Source: an uncultured Sphingobium sp.
GTDB lineage: Bacteria; Pseudomonadota; Alphaproteobacteria; Sphingomonadales; Sphingomonadaceae
DNA: 25,407 nt
NCBI GenBank assembly: GCA_946479185.1
Contig: CAMLFF010000009.1
Location: 1 to 25,407 of the forward strand
Direction of reading: 5' to 3'
The position numbers and the translations under genes are program-made. This document shows, piece by piece, positions 9,273 through 17,599 of this stretch. The notes beneath the pieces are model-generated. The model did no database searches. It was not told the origin of the DNA and saw only the letters and a program-made list of their open reading frames with translations. Position 1 is the stretch's first letter, and each line of letters starts with the position of its first letter.

Positions 9273-9413
9273 TCAGAAGGCTCGTTGCTCAACGATCCTG
9301 AGACCATAAGCTTCAAGGCCGACCGGAACGCGGTGACGATCGGTCAGAAGAACGATGTCACGCGCTCCCAGTTCCGCGAGAATTTGGGCACTAATTCCAT
9401 ATTCTCCTAGCGT
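9273..9413 (-). pseudogene. 3' remnant of a GTP cyclohydrolase II (ribA/ribBA) gene
   Basis: On the minus strand, 46 codons encode EYGISAQILAELG, then VLLTD, then VGLEAYGLRIVEQRAF and a TGA. This is the pattern of the extreme C-terminus of GTP cyclohydrolase II or of bifunctional RibBA (EYGIGAQIL..LG, LLTN, VGLEGYGLxIVE). The remaining 150 or more residues, including the zinc-binding cysteines, are absent, and sequence beyond 9413 does not resemble the family. The remnant's stop abuts the stop of the DUF1593 gene tail to tail with no spacer. It marks an old rearrangement end point and should make no functional enzyme. Confidence 0.75.
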
Positions 9414-9747
9414 GCCCTTCTGGTGCCGGAAGGATGAGTGCCTTGTATTCCGGCGACCATCCAACAACCTTCATCTCGCAAATACGGCACTTTTGGAGCG
9501 GCTTATTTAGCTGGTGCAATCAACTCGCCTCGCTCACCTGCGCAACATTTGGTCTTACCAATTAAGATTGCAAGAATTCTTTTGATTCAGCCGCGGCCGA
9601 ACACATACTCGCTTTTCCGGCGATCTCAGTAGTCGGGATGCAGCCAAATGATAAAATTGGCCAACTAATCTCGACAGTAGGAATTTTAATTGATATAGCC
9701 AATCCATACAAGGTGATCAGGCCAAATCTATGGGTAGGGGATGTGAC
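9414..9747. promoter_or_regulatory. AT-rich upstream region of the second TonB receptor
   Basis: The stretch is clearly richer in A+T than its surroundings and contains no credible gene. It holds the palindrome TTGGTCTTACCAA (9549-9561), a nearby AAGAATTCTT (9572-9581), and two candidate ribosome-binding sites. One is ATCAGG before the ATG at 9730; the other is AGGGGATG before the GTG at 9748. The promoter is expected here, but no single -35/-10 pair stands out. Confidence 0.55.
9549..9561. promoter_or_regulatory. FadR/GntR-type operator palindrome before second TonB receptor
   Basis: TTGGT-CTT-ACCAA is a perfect inverted repeat with 5-bp arms and a 3-bp spacer, fitting the TGT/TGGT-N3-ACA/ACCA shape bound by FadR-subfamily GntR regulators. 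Its core TGGTCTTACCA is the exact reverse complement of TGGTAAGACCA at 20986-20996, before the regulator gene in this window. It also resembles the E. coli ExuR/UxuR type TTGGTATACCAA. It lies 187 nt before the GTG start at 9748. The match is seen directly; binding is inferred. Confidence 0.65.
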
Positions 9748-12681
9748 GTGAGCGGGATTTTCTCATTTTTCGGCGGTGGTTCGGCCAGCCTTCAGCAGCG
9801 TAGCCTCAAGCTTGGGCTGTTGACCGGCGTTTCTGCGCTGATCATTGCATCGCCAGTTGCAGCGCAGCAGGCGTCGCCGAGCACGCAAACAGCGCCCCAG
9901 TCCGAAGCTGACGTGCAGGATATCGTTGTCACCGCCTCGCGAATCGTGCGTGATGGCTACACAGCGCCAACGCCGACGACTGTGGTGAGTCAGGAGTTTG
10001 TTCTGCAGCGCGCTATTACCAATATCGGCGATGCGCTGAACAAGGTGCCGGCCTTCCGGGCGGCTGTTTCGCCAAATGCTGGCGGCCTTGGCAACACAGG
10101 TGCCTTCTTGGCTGATCTTCGTGGTCTGGGCCCAACGCGCACATTGGTTCTTCTTGATCGCGGGCGTTTGCCGCAAACCATTGTTCCCGGCGCCGCCAAT
10201 ACGGCGGGATCGACCGATCTCAACGTGATCCCTACAGTTCTTATCCGCAACTCCGATGTGGTCACGGGCGGCGCGTCGGCGGCTTATGGATCGGATGCGG
10301 TCGCGGGTGTCATCAACTTCCAACTCGATGACCGCTTCACCGGCCTCAAGGGTTCGGCGCAATATAGCGAAACCGAATATGGCGATGCCAAGACCAAGTT
10401 TGCAACGCTTGCTGCCGGAACAAGCTTTGCAGGTGGCCGCGGCCATGCTGTGATCGGGTTCGAATATTTCGACGATGGTGGCAGCGACATTTACAACACG
10501 GCGCGTCCCTGGGGGCGTGAAGGTTGGGCGAGCGCAACCATCACGAACCGGCCGGCTGGCACGCCCAGCACGATCCTCGCACCCAACGGCTCCTATTTCG
10601 GCACCGGCACGAGCGGCGGTCTAATCCTTTCCAACGGCGCGCTAAGGGGGCTGGCATTCGTGCCAACGGCTGCTGGCGGCGTTACGACGGCTCGGTTCAC
10701 GCCTGGTCTGTCCAACCTGACCTCCAGCTTGGACTTTTTCTCAGATGCCGCCGTGGCTGCCAACCGCGCTGCGGGGATCGACCATTTTTCGACCGAGCAG
10801 CTGCGTCCTGCGCAGACCCGCTACAATGTGATGGGTAAAGTGTCGTTCGAAGCGAGCGATAATCTGACATTTTATGTGTCGCCACTTTACTCGCATGTTT
10901 CGTCGACCGGCTCGATCATCACACGGCGCGACGGTGCGGGTGCAGGCCCTGCGCTTACGATCGCGCGTGACAACCCTTATCTCGCGCAGGCATTGACGCC
11001 TGAGCAGTTCGCTCTTGTGCCGACCGGCGGGCTTTCCGTGGGCTATGTCGGTTTGGCGTTCGGCCCCAATTACCGGACGGTCAAGAAAGAGCTTATCCGC
11101 GTTCAGACCGGCGTCGAGGGTTCTTTTGGTGACAGCTGGAAGTGGGATGTGTCCTATGTTTATGGCCAGAACACCTCTGACATTTCGATCTTCAACAACT
11201 TCAACAATGTGAACTTCCGCAGCGCGCTCGATGCGGTTTCCCTGAATGGTCAGATCGTTTGCCGCAATGCGACAGCGCGGGCAGCGGGTTGCGTGCCGAT
11301 CAACATTCTGGGTGCGCCTAGTGTGTCGGACGCCGCGCGTGCGGACATCATCGGCACAGCGACAGGCACTGGCAAGACGGTGCTGAACGACGTGTCGGCG
11401 AACTTGCAGGGTGAGCCCTTCTCGACATGGGCTGGCCCGGTTTCGATTGGCATCGGTGTAGATTACCGCAAGGAGTCCATCGAGCTTTCGTCTGATCCAT
11501 TATCGCGATCCGGCGCCTGGTTCACGACTGCGGGCATTGTCCTGCCAAAGGTCGCTCAGACTGTGAAGGAAGCCTATTTCGAGACGATCGTGCCGCTGGC
11601 AACGGATGTTTCCTTCGCCAAGAAGCTGGAATTCAACGGCGCGGTCCGCGTCACGGATTACAGCACGTCCGGCAGCGTCGTGACCTGGAAGGCCGGCTTG
11701 ACCTGGGAAGTGATCGACGGGCTGTTGTTCCGCACGACACGCTCGCGCGATATTCGTGCGCCTAACCTTATCGAACTGTTCACGCCGCAAACAGCCTCAC
11801 TACCGCTGCCAAACGATCCCCGCGTGGGTGTCGCCCGGCCAACGAACAATGCAGGCTTCTTCGTTGGCGGTAACCCCAATCTGACGCCCGAAAAGGCGAC
11901 CACGCAGACGGTGGGCTTCACCTATCAGCCAAGCTTCTTCAACAGGCTGCAATTCTCGGTCGACTATTATAATATCGAGATCGAGGATGCGATTACGTCG
12001 ACCAGCACGCAAGGCGTAGTGAACAACTGCTTCGTAGGCGGTGTTTACACCAACAATAGCTGGTGCTCATTGCTCAGCTTCGCCAATAATGATCCTGTGG
12101 CCGGGCAACTGACTGGCGCACAGGGCATCACGGCCAACGTCGCGAGCTTCAAGGCTAAGGGCCTCGATTTCCAGGTCAGCTATCGCCAGCCTCTGGCGAA
12201 TGGCGTTTTGAGCATGAACTTGCTCGCAACCCATGCGATTTCCTTCAAGTCGTCGACCGATGTGTCCACGCTCTTCCCGAATGGTATCGATCGTGCGGGC
12301 CAGACCGGCGCGCAGTTCGGTGGTCCTGCTGGTGTGCCCAAGTGGCTGGTCAACTACACGGCGGATTATGAAGTCGGACGTGTTGGGTTGAACGCCAACG
12401 TGCGGTTCGTGTCCAAGTCTAATGTGAATAATGGTCTCTTCGGTCCCGGCGAGCCTGAATATAATCCTGCACTTGCGACCAGCATCAATAATAACACCAT
12501 CCTGGACGCCGCCTATCTTGACCTTGGTGTTCGCTACAAATTGGGCAGCAGCGAGAATATCACGGTCTATTTCAACGTCGACAACGTCTTCAACCGCAAC
12601 CCACCACTGCCTGCAACGGGCAGCGCCTATTACGACCTGATGGGCCGGACGTATAAGGGCGGCGTGAGGTTCTCCTTCTAA
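9730..12681 (+). CDS. TonB-dependent outer-membrane receptor (second, large)
   Basis: This is a receptor of up to 983 residues. The N-terminal region has a hydrophobic Sec leader (about residues 27-45, cleavage near SPVAA), a TonB box DIVVTA at 64-69, and a plug with RGLGPTRTLVLLDRGR and VVTGGASAAYGSDAVAGV. The C-terminal barrel ends in GGVRFSF with the terminal Phe. This is the long sugar-associated plug type (VPAFR, RTLVLLDGRR style) common in sphingomonad and Caulobacter carbohydrate loci. Either ATG 9730 or GTG 9748 may start it; AGGGGATG 4-7 nt before the GTG favours 9748, giving 977 residues. The operator at 9549-9561 points to uronate-responsive control, and a uronic-acid-containing glycoside is the likely cargo (inference). 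A strong hairpin follows the stop, but the creatininase-like gene starts only 119 nt on. Confidence 0.93.
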   Translation: MGRGCDVSGIFSFFGGGSASLQQRSLKLGLLTGVSALIIASPVAAQQASPSTQTAPQSEADVQDIVVTASRIVRDGYTAPTPTTVVSQEFVLQRAITNIGDALNKVPAFRAAVSPNAGGLGNTGAFLADLRGLGPTRTLVLLDRGRLPQTIVPGAANTAGSTDLNVIPTVLIRNSDVVTGGASAAYGSDAVAGVINFQLDDRFTGLKGSAQYSETEYGDAKTKFATLAAGTSFAGGRGHAVIGFEYFDDGGSDIYNTARPWGREGWASATITNRPAGTPSTILAPNGSYFGTGTSGGLILSNGALRGLAFVPTAAGGVTTARFTPGLSNLTSSLDFFSDAAVAANRAAGIDHFSTEQLRPAQTRYNVMGKVSFEASDNLTFYVSPLYSHVSSTGSIITRRDGAGAGPALTIARDNPYLAQALTPEQFALVPTGGLSVGYVGLAFGPNYRTVKKELIRVQTGVEGSFGDSWKWDVSYVYGQNTSDISIFNNFNNVNFRSALDAVSLNGQIVCRNATARAAGCVPINILGAPSVSDAARADIIGTATGTGKTVLNDVSANLQGEPFSTWAGPVSIGIGVDYRKESIELSSDPLSRSGAWFTTAGIVLPKVAQTVKEAYFETIVPLATDVSFAKKLEFNGAVRVTDYSTSGSVVTWKAGLTWEVIDGLLFRTTRSRDIRAPNLIELFTPQTASLPLPNDPRVGVARPTNNAGFFVGGNPNLTPEKATTQTVGFTYQPSFFNRLQFSVDYYNIEIEDAITSTSTQGVVNNCFVGGVYTNNSWCSLLSFANNDPVAGQLTGAQGITANVASFKAKGLDFQVSYRQPLANGVLSMNLLATHAISFKSSTDVSTLFPNGIDRAGQTGAQFGGPAGVPKWLVNYTADYEVGRVGLNANVRFVSKSNVNNGLFGPGEPEYNPALATSINNNTILDAAYLDLGVRYKLGSSENITVYFNVDNVFNRNPPLPATGSAYYDLMGRTYKGGVRFSF

Positions 12682-12689
12682 TAGATAGC

Positions 12690-12727
12690 GTCTGAGGGTG
12701 GGGTGTTCACACTTCCCACTCTCAGAC
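12690..12727 (+). terminator. Stem-loop terminator after second TonB receptor
   Basis: GTCTGAG at 12690 pairs with CTCAGAC ending at 12727. The inner GTGGG/CCCAC and GTG/CAC blocks also pair around a short TTCA loop, giving an almost complete long stem starting 8 nt after the stop. It is followed by ATTTCT, a weak T-run. It may terminate or attenuate, lowering expression of the downstream periplasmic genes relative to the receptor. Confidence 0.65.
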
Positions 12728-12800
12728 ATTTCTGGCGCATGGCTGCCCTTTATCGGCACGCGCCTCGGCGATTCCAAGCGTTCTAGAAATTGGGGATCTC

Positions 12801-13775
12801 ATGAAAAACCTTCTCAAGACCGTGACGCCAATTCTTTCTCTCGTTGCAGCAGCGGCCATCGCCGTAACGGCGACGCCTGCGTCGGCGCAGAAGTCAGCCC
12901 CTGCCAAGGCGACAAAGGCCGTGCCCGAGATGCGCTCGCGGTTGCTGACCACCCTGACCGGCTGGGAAGTGACTGAATATCTCAAGCGCAATGATGTGAT
13001 CTATGTGCCGATCGGCCCGGTCGAGCAGAATGGCGGCAGCCCTACGGATGTCGAATATGTCATCCCGCTCGCTTATGCGACGGAGCTTGCCGCCAAGAGC
13101 GACGGTCTTGTCATGCCTTACCTCGCCTATTTCTATCCCGGCGGCACGACGACGAGCCCGGCGACAGTCTATGTCTCGACCTCAGACAGTCTGCCCTATC
13201 TCAAGGCGATCACGCGCTCGCTGATCCGCCAGGGCTTCCGCCGCATAGTGTTTCTGACGTCGCATGGCCCTTCGGCCAACACGATGCTGCCGCTCGTGCG
13301 CGAGACGTTCGATGAATATCATGTGCCGGTGCTGTGGATGGATACCGGCATGGTCCGTCCGACGAAGCCCGGCGAGGGGCCGCCCCGCTTTGGCGATGGT
13401 CCGCCCAATGCGCGCAATTTGAGCATCTATGGTTCCTATCAGCTTGTCGGGCGCCTCAACGACATCCCCGTTGGCCTGACCCAGCCCAAGCACGAAATCC
13501 TGCGCGATCCGAGCAATCTCTCGCGCTATGCACCGCCGTTCAATGGCACGCCCGCTGGCAGCTTCTATCCCGACCCTGCCGAGCATGGCGGCTTTGTCGA
13601 GCCGGTGACTGCCGAACAACGTGATCAGTGGGGCCGTGAGGGCGCTGCCTTTATCAAGGCGCAGGTGGCGGGTTATGATGCGAACGGAATGCTCGATGCG
13701 CTCCGCAAGCGGGACGAGTTCACGCGTGAGCTCGAAAAGAAATATGGTGATTTGCTGCCCGCAGCGGGCCGCTAA
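12801..13775 (+). CDS. Secreted creatininase-family protein with altered metal site
   Basis: This 324-residue protein has a clear Sec leader (residues 1-29, ending TPASA). The creatininase fold is recognisable from VIYVPIGPVEQNGGS (residues 66-80), TDVEY and FLTSHGPSAN (151-160). Classical members are cytoplasmic amidohydrolases or deformylases with the motifs GSTEQHGPHLP..TD and NGHGGN/GHxEN. Here Glu75 and an Asp (D83) remain, but the His of EQHG is Asn77, the loop before the Asp is about 3 residues shorter, and the position after His155 that usually carries Glu or Gly is Pro157. The metal site must therefore differ from creatininase. Family relatives open rings or cut C-N or C-C bonds (creatininase, the riboflavin/F420-pathway deformylase ArfB, the inosose hydrolase IolN). 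A periplasmic role on a sugar derivative is inferred from its place between a TonB receptor and a GH2 enzyme. Confidence 0.85.
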   Translation: MKNLLKTVTPILSLVAAAAIAVTATPASAQKSAPAKATKAVPEMRSRLLTTLTGWEVTEYLKRNDVIYVPIGPVEQNGGSPTDVEYVIPLAYATELAAKSDGLVMPYLAYFYPGGTTTSPATVYVSTSDSLPYLKAITRSLIRQGFRRIVFLTSHGPSANTMLPLVRETFDEYHVPVLWMDTGMVRPTKPGEGPPRFGDGPPNARNLSIYGSYQLVGRLNDIPVGLTQPKHEILRDPSNLSRYAPPFNGTPAGSFYPDPAEHGGFVEPVTAEQRDQWGREGAAFIKAQVAGYDANGMLDALRKRDEFTRELEKKYGDLLPAAGR

Positions 13776-13824
13776 CATCAAACGATCGACGCGATAATTT
13801 GAGCTTTAGGTTAGGAAGAACAAC

Positions 13825-16497
13825 ATGACTTGGTCTGCTGCCCGCTGGGGTTCTCACTTCATGGCAGCAGCCTGCCTCAGCTCCGCACTCGTCGCGCAAG
13901 TGCCGCAGGCGCCCCGGGACGTCACGACGCTCAGCGACGGCTGGGCCTTCAAAATGGGTGGTGTGGTCGATCCGACCTCCGCCCAAATAGGCAGCGAGGG
14001 CTGGGAAAAGGTCTCGGTGCCGCACACTTGGAACCGTGCCGGCTATTATCTTGGCGATCCGGCCAGCCACATCAATACCGCCGAGAACATCAACAAGACG
14101 CAAGGCGTGGGCTGGTACAAGCTGGCGTTCAGCGCGCCCGCGCTGACAGACGGTCGTCGAGCGTGGCTGCAATTTGATGCCGCGAGCCGTTTGGCGGAAG
14201 TTTGGCTGAACGGCGTGCGACTGGGCGAGCATCGCGGCGGATTTTCAAGGTTCCGGTTTGACGCGACGGCTGCCATGCGTCCGGGGCAAGCGAATGTGCT
14301 GGTGGTGCGTGTGGACAATACCCAGCCGGCCAAGGGTGTAAACACGCCAGCCACCTTCCCGTTGACGGGCGACTTCTTCATTCATGGCGGTCTGTATCGG
14401 CCGGTAAGCCTGATCGTTACGGACGCCGTGCATATCGACATGCTCGATTTTGGCGGGCCGGGTGTTTACGCGCAGACCAAGACGGTGCGTGGTCGCAATG
14501 CCGATGTGCAGGTGAGCTCGCGCATCCGCAATGATGGCGGCGCGGCGCACACCGTTCGCCTTGTCACCCAGCTCGTCGATGCGTCTGGCAAATCGGTCGC
14601 GAAAGCCGAGCAGATTCTGGCCTTGAAGGCGGGTGAAACAGCCCAGCCCGTTCAGCAGCTTGCCGTGAAGCGCGCGCGGTTATGGCAGGGCGTTGCCGAC
14701 CCGTATCTCTATACCCTGCGCACGGAAGTGCGTGCAGAGACCGGCGAAGTGCTCGACACGCAAGATCAGGCCTTCGGAATCCGCACCATGCGCCTCGACC
14801 CCGCCAAGGGCTTTTTCCTCAACGGAAAGCCGCTCAAGCTGCACGGTGTTGGCCTCCATCAGGATTGGGAAGGCAAGGGCTGGGCGCTCGGCCCGAAAGA
14901 GGTTTCCGATACCGTCGATATCATTCGGGAAATGGGCGCGAACACCATTCGCCTCACCCATTATCAGCATGGCTCGCCCATCCATGAGATTGCCGACCGC
15001 ACCGGCCTGATCCTGTGGGATGAGATCGCAGTGGTGACGGCCTGGACTTTGGGTGATGACAAGGAAGTGTCGCCCGAGTTGCGCGCCAATGCGCATCAGC
15101 AATTGCAGGATCTGATCCGGCAGAATTATAATCATGCCTCGGTCGCGGTGTGGGGCCTTGCGAACGAGGTCGACTTTGGACCGGGACGCCCTGATTTTCT
15201 GGGTCGTCCGCCCGCCAATGTGCTCGATCCGATGGAGTTTCTGCGCGAGCTGAACACGCTCGCCAAAAGCGAAGACCCCAACCGCCCCACCGTGATTGCA
15301 AATTGCTGTGAAGATCGCGGGATGAAGGACGTGCCGCTGACGGCAGATGCTGCCGATGCCTCGGGCGTAAATCGCTACTTCGGCTGGTATTATGGGGAAC
15401 CGCATGAGCTGAGCAATCACCTCGATAAGATACGCGCCGCACGTCCGCATCAGCCGCTCTCGGTCAGCGAATATGGCGCAGGCGGCGACATTACGCTGCA
15501 CACCGATAATCCACTCGGCGGACCGATCGATATGGCGGGCCGGGTGCAGCCCGAGGAATATCTCTCCTGGATCCACGAAGAGAATTGGAAGATCATCAAG
15601 ACGAAGGATTATCTGTGGGGTAGCTGGCTGTGGAACAGCTTTGATTTCGCGACGACGGTTCGTAGCGAAGGAGAGTCTCGCGATATCAATACCAAGGGTC
15701 TCGTCACTTATGATCGCAAGGTCAAAAAGGACGCTTTCTACTTCTACAAGGCGAACTGGTCGGATGCGCCGACGGTTCATGTGACGGGCCGTCGCTATGT
15801 CGATCGCGCCTATCCCGTGATGCAGGTGCGGGTTTACAGCAATGCACCCACGACGCGATTGACGGTGAATGGCAAGGCCATCGGCCAAAAGACCAATTGT
15901 CCGGATCGCATTTGCGTGTGGGAGAATGTGCGTCTTGCGGCGGGGCAAAACGCTGTCATCGCGACTGGGGCGTTCAAGCAGGGCGCCGTGAGCGACGAGG
16001 TGACGTGGAACCTTGGCGAAGCAAATGCGATGGCATTCCGGATCGACAGCGGCACTATTCTCGCCGCGCCATCGCCCGTGCCGTTCGGTTCAGACGCATG
16101 GTTTGTGGGCGGCAAAGCAGGGAGCACGGATTCGCCGGGTGGACGCGGCCGCAAGCCGTTCACGGCGCCCATCGTCGGCAGCACCAATCGCAATGTGGCG
16201 GCGAGCTTCCGCGAGGGTGATTTCCATTATCGGCTTCCGTTGGAGGCTGGGCGCTACAAGGTTGAACTGACCTTTCTGGAGCCTGAAAAGCCCGCTGGCG
16301 CGCGTAGCTTCAACGTGTCTGCGAACGGCGCTCCGCTTCTGCAGGCGCTTGATGTGGCGCAGGCTGCAGGTGGGAAATTGACCGAACTGCGCCGCAACTT
16401 TGAAACCGTTGTGGGGGCGCGCGGGCTTGATCTGCATTTCCAGCCGGGTACAGGCCCGGCAATCGTGTCCGCTATCGAGGTCACCCCGATCAAGTGA
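13825..16497 (+). CDS. Secreted GH2 glycoside hydrolase with malectin-like domain
   Basis: This 890-residue protein has an N-terminal Sec leader (to about residue 29, SSALVA). GH2 domains follow in order. The jelly-roll sugar-binding domain is at about 35-190 (WLNGVRLGEHRGGFS near 127). Next is an Ig-like domain at about 195-310. The TIM barrel is at about 320-610 (GVGLHQDWEGKG near 338), with acid/base Glu448 in WGLANEVDF and nucleophile Glu549 in SVSEYGAGG. An Ig-like C-domain is at about 640-730. A malectin/carbohydrate-binding domain covers about 736-888 (AFRIDSG start). Catalysis should be retaining exo-cleavage of a beta-glycoside. GH2 covers beta-galactosidases, glucuronidases and mannosidases, and the neighbouring uronate genes make a beta-glucuronidase-type activity attractive but unproven. 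AGGAAG 6 nt before the ATG supports the start. The stop overlaps the next gene by 4 bp. Confidence 0.93.
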   Translation: MTWSAARWGSHFMAAACLSSALVAQVPQAPRDVTTLSDGWAFKMGGVVDPTSAQIGSEGWEKVSVPHTWNRAGYYLGDPASHINTAENINKTQGVGWYKLAFSAPALTDGRRAWLQFDAASRLAEVWLNGVRLGEHRGGFSRFRFDATAAMRPGQANVLVVRVDNTQPAKGVNTPATFPLTGDFFIHGGLYRPVSLIVTDAVHIDMLDFGGPGVYAQTKTVRGRNADVQVSSRIRNDGGAAHTVRLVTQLVDASGKSVAKAEQILALKAGETAQPVQQLAVKRARLWQGVADPYLYTLRTEVRAETGEVLDTQDQAFGIRTMRLDPAKGFFLNGKPLKLHGVGLHQDWEGKGWALGPKEVSDTVDIIREMGANTIRLTHYQHGSPIHEIADRTGLILWDEIAVVTAWTLGDDKEVSPELRANAHQQLQDLIRQNYNHASVAVWGLANEVDFGPGRPDFLGRPPANVLDPMEFLRELNTLAKSEDPNRPTVIANCCEDRGMKDVPLTADAADASGVNRYFGWYYGEPHELSNHLDKIRAARPHQPLSVSEYGAGGDITLHTDNPLGGPIDMAGRVQPEEYLSWIHEENWKIIKTKDYLWGSWLWNSFDFATTVRSEGESRDINTKGLVTYDRKVKKDAFYFYKANWSDAPTVHVTGRRYVDRAYPVMQVRVYSNAPTTRLTVNGKAIGQKTNCPDRICVWENVRLAAGQNAVIATGAFKQGAVSDEVTWNLGEANAMAFRIDSGTILAAPSPVPFGSDAWFVGGKAGSTDSPGGRGRKPFTAPIVGSTNRNVAASFREGDFHYRLPLEAGRYKVELTFLEPEKPAGARSFNVSANGAPLLQALDVAQAAGGKLTELRRNFETVVGARGLDLHFQPGTGPAIVSAIEVTPIK

Positions 16498-17480
16498 TCC
16501 GGGTCGGTCTTCTTGGCGCCGGGATGGCGGGGAGGGTTTTTCACGCCCCGCTAATCCGCGCGGTCCCTGAGCTCGACCTAGCGTGCATGGTTGGGTCGAG
16601 CGAGAGCCTGGCGACCATCGCGCGTGCGGACATCGATGTGATCGTCATCGCAACGCCGCATGACACGCATTTTGATCTGGCGCAGCGCGCGTTGCTGGCT
16701 GGCAAGCATGTCGTCATTGATAAGCCCTTCGCCTTGAGCGTTGCGGATGGTGAGCGGCTGATCGCGCTCTCCAAGCGCGTTGGCCGATTGCTGACGGTGT
16801 TTCACAACCGGCGGTGGGACGGGGATTTTCTGACGGTGCGGGACATTCTCGCGCAAGGGATGTTGGGCGAGGTGCGCCTGTTCGAGGCCTATTGGGATCG
16901 CTTCCGCCCGGACATCAAAGCCGGATGGCGCGAGAGCGCAGCGCCGGGCGCGGGCATTGTGTGGAATTTGGCGCCGCACCTTGTCGATCAGGCGCTACTT
17001 CTCTTCGGTATGCCTGATGCAGTTCGGGCGGACATCGAAACACAGCGTGCTGCGGCGGAGGTCGAGGACTATTTTCAAGCCACGCTCTTTTACGGCGCAT
17101 CTCGTGTGCATCTCGGCGCGTCTAGCCTCGTGGCGGCGGCCCGGCCTCGCTTTGCGTTGCACGGAACGCAGGGCAGCTTCGTCAAATTCGGGCTGGATCC
17201 GCAGGAAGACCGGCTTGCAGCGGGCGGGCATCCGCTGAGCGCTGGCTTTGGCAAGGATGTGCAGGATGGCTATGGCCAGCTGTCCATTGCGTATGCCCCG
17301 GCCCGAGCAATCACAACGCACAGCGGCGCCTATGTGGAGTTTTACCGCACCCTCGCAGATGCCATTGCAACAGGCACACCATTGCCTGTCGAACCATCCG
17401 ACGCGCTGAGTGGGCTCAAGATTCTCGAGGCAATCCACAGCAGCGCCGCAGCGGGCGTCGTGGTTAAAATATCTGCCTGA
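16494..17480 (+). CDS. Gfo/Idh/MocA-family oxidoreductase, short N-terminal domain
   Basis: This is a 328-residue NAD(P)-dependent sugar oxidoreductase without a signal peptide, so cytoplasmic. The Rossmann glycine motif VGLLGAGMAGRVFHAPLI is at the N-terminus. DVIVIATPHDTH and the catalytic-Lys motif GKHVVIDKPFA follow, and the C-terminal GFO/IDH/MocA domain contains GGGIVWNLAPHLVDQ-like sequence (here GAGIVWNLAPHLVDQ, with the conserved His). The GTG start at 16494 overlaps the GH2 TGA (GTGA), which implies translational coupling and a shared pathway. About 15-20 residues normally found between beta-strand 2 (CMVGSS) and beta-strand 4 (DVIVIATP) are missing: the chain goes from SSESLATIAR straight to ADIDV. 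It may be a natural short variant or a deletion damaging cofactor binding. It likely oxidises or reduces the sugar released by the GH2 enzyme. Confidence 0.92.
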   Translation: MIRVGLLGAGMAGRVFHAPLIRAVPELDLACMVGSSESLATIARADIDVIVIATPHDTHFDLAQRALLAGKHVVIDKPFALSVADGERLIALSKRVGRLLTVFHNRRWDGDFLTVRDILAQGMLGEVRLFEAYWDRFRPDIKAGWRESAAPGAGIVWNLAPHLVDQALLLFGMPDAVRADIETQRAAAEVEDYFQATLFYGASRVHLGASSLVAAARPRFALHGTQGSFVKFGLDPQEDRLAAGGHPLSAGFGKDVQDGYGQLSIAYAPARAITTHSGAYVEFYRTLADAIATGTPLPVEPSDALSGLKILEAIHSSAAAGVVVKISA

Positions 17481-17523
17481 GCAATTTGATTGACCTACCT
17501 GACCAATTTAAATAGCCGTTTAC

Positions 17524-17536
17524 GTCTTGGGAAGAC
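17524..17536. promoter_or_regulatory. Small palindrome in MFS gene leader
   Basis: GTCTT-GGG-AAGAC is a perfect inverted repeat with 5-bp arms, upstream of the leader ORF. It does not fit the TGGT-N3-ACCA operator. It could be an operator for another protein or chance. Confidence 0.25.
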
Positions 17537-17548
17537 TGGAGACCGTCG

Positions 17549-17599
17549 ATGTATGATCTGAAACGACCAGTGCCTTCTCAATCGCGCGAGCAAAACTGA
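17549..17599 (+). CDS. Putative 16-residue leader ORF coupled to MFS transporter
   Basis: A short frame (MYDLKRPVPSQSREQN) has a better ribosome-binding site (GGAGA, 6 nt before the ATG) than the transporter itself, whose start is preceded only by GCGAGCAAAACTG. Its stop TGA at 17597-17599 overlaps the transporter ATG as TGATG, the classic layout for translational coupling or reinitiation. It is in another frame, so it is not an N-terminal extension. The peptide has no recognisable function. The ORF could also be chance, as it is only 16 codons. Confidence 0.4.
   Translation: MYDLKRPVPSQSREQN

Noticed and set aside
14680..15948. 422-codon minus-strand open frame
   Set aside because: It lies wholly antisense to the GH2 gene, whose domains and catalytic residues are clear. 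The translated sequence resembles no family and is a by-product of GC-rich codon use.
17481..17515. CTGACCAATTT before the MFS gene as a third FadR-type operator
   Set aside because: Only one half-site (ACCAA) is present. The opposite arm does not match TTGGT at the required spacing.
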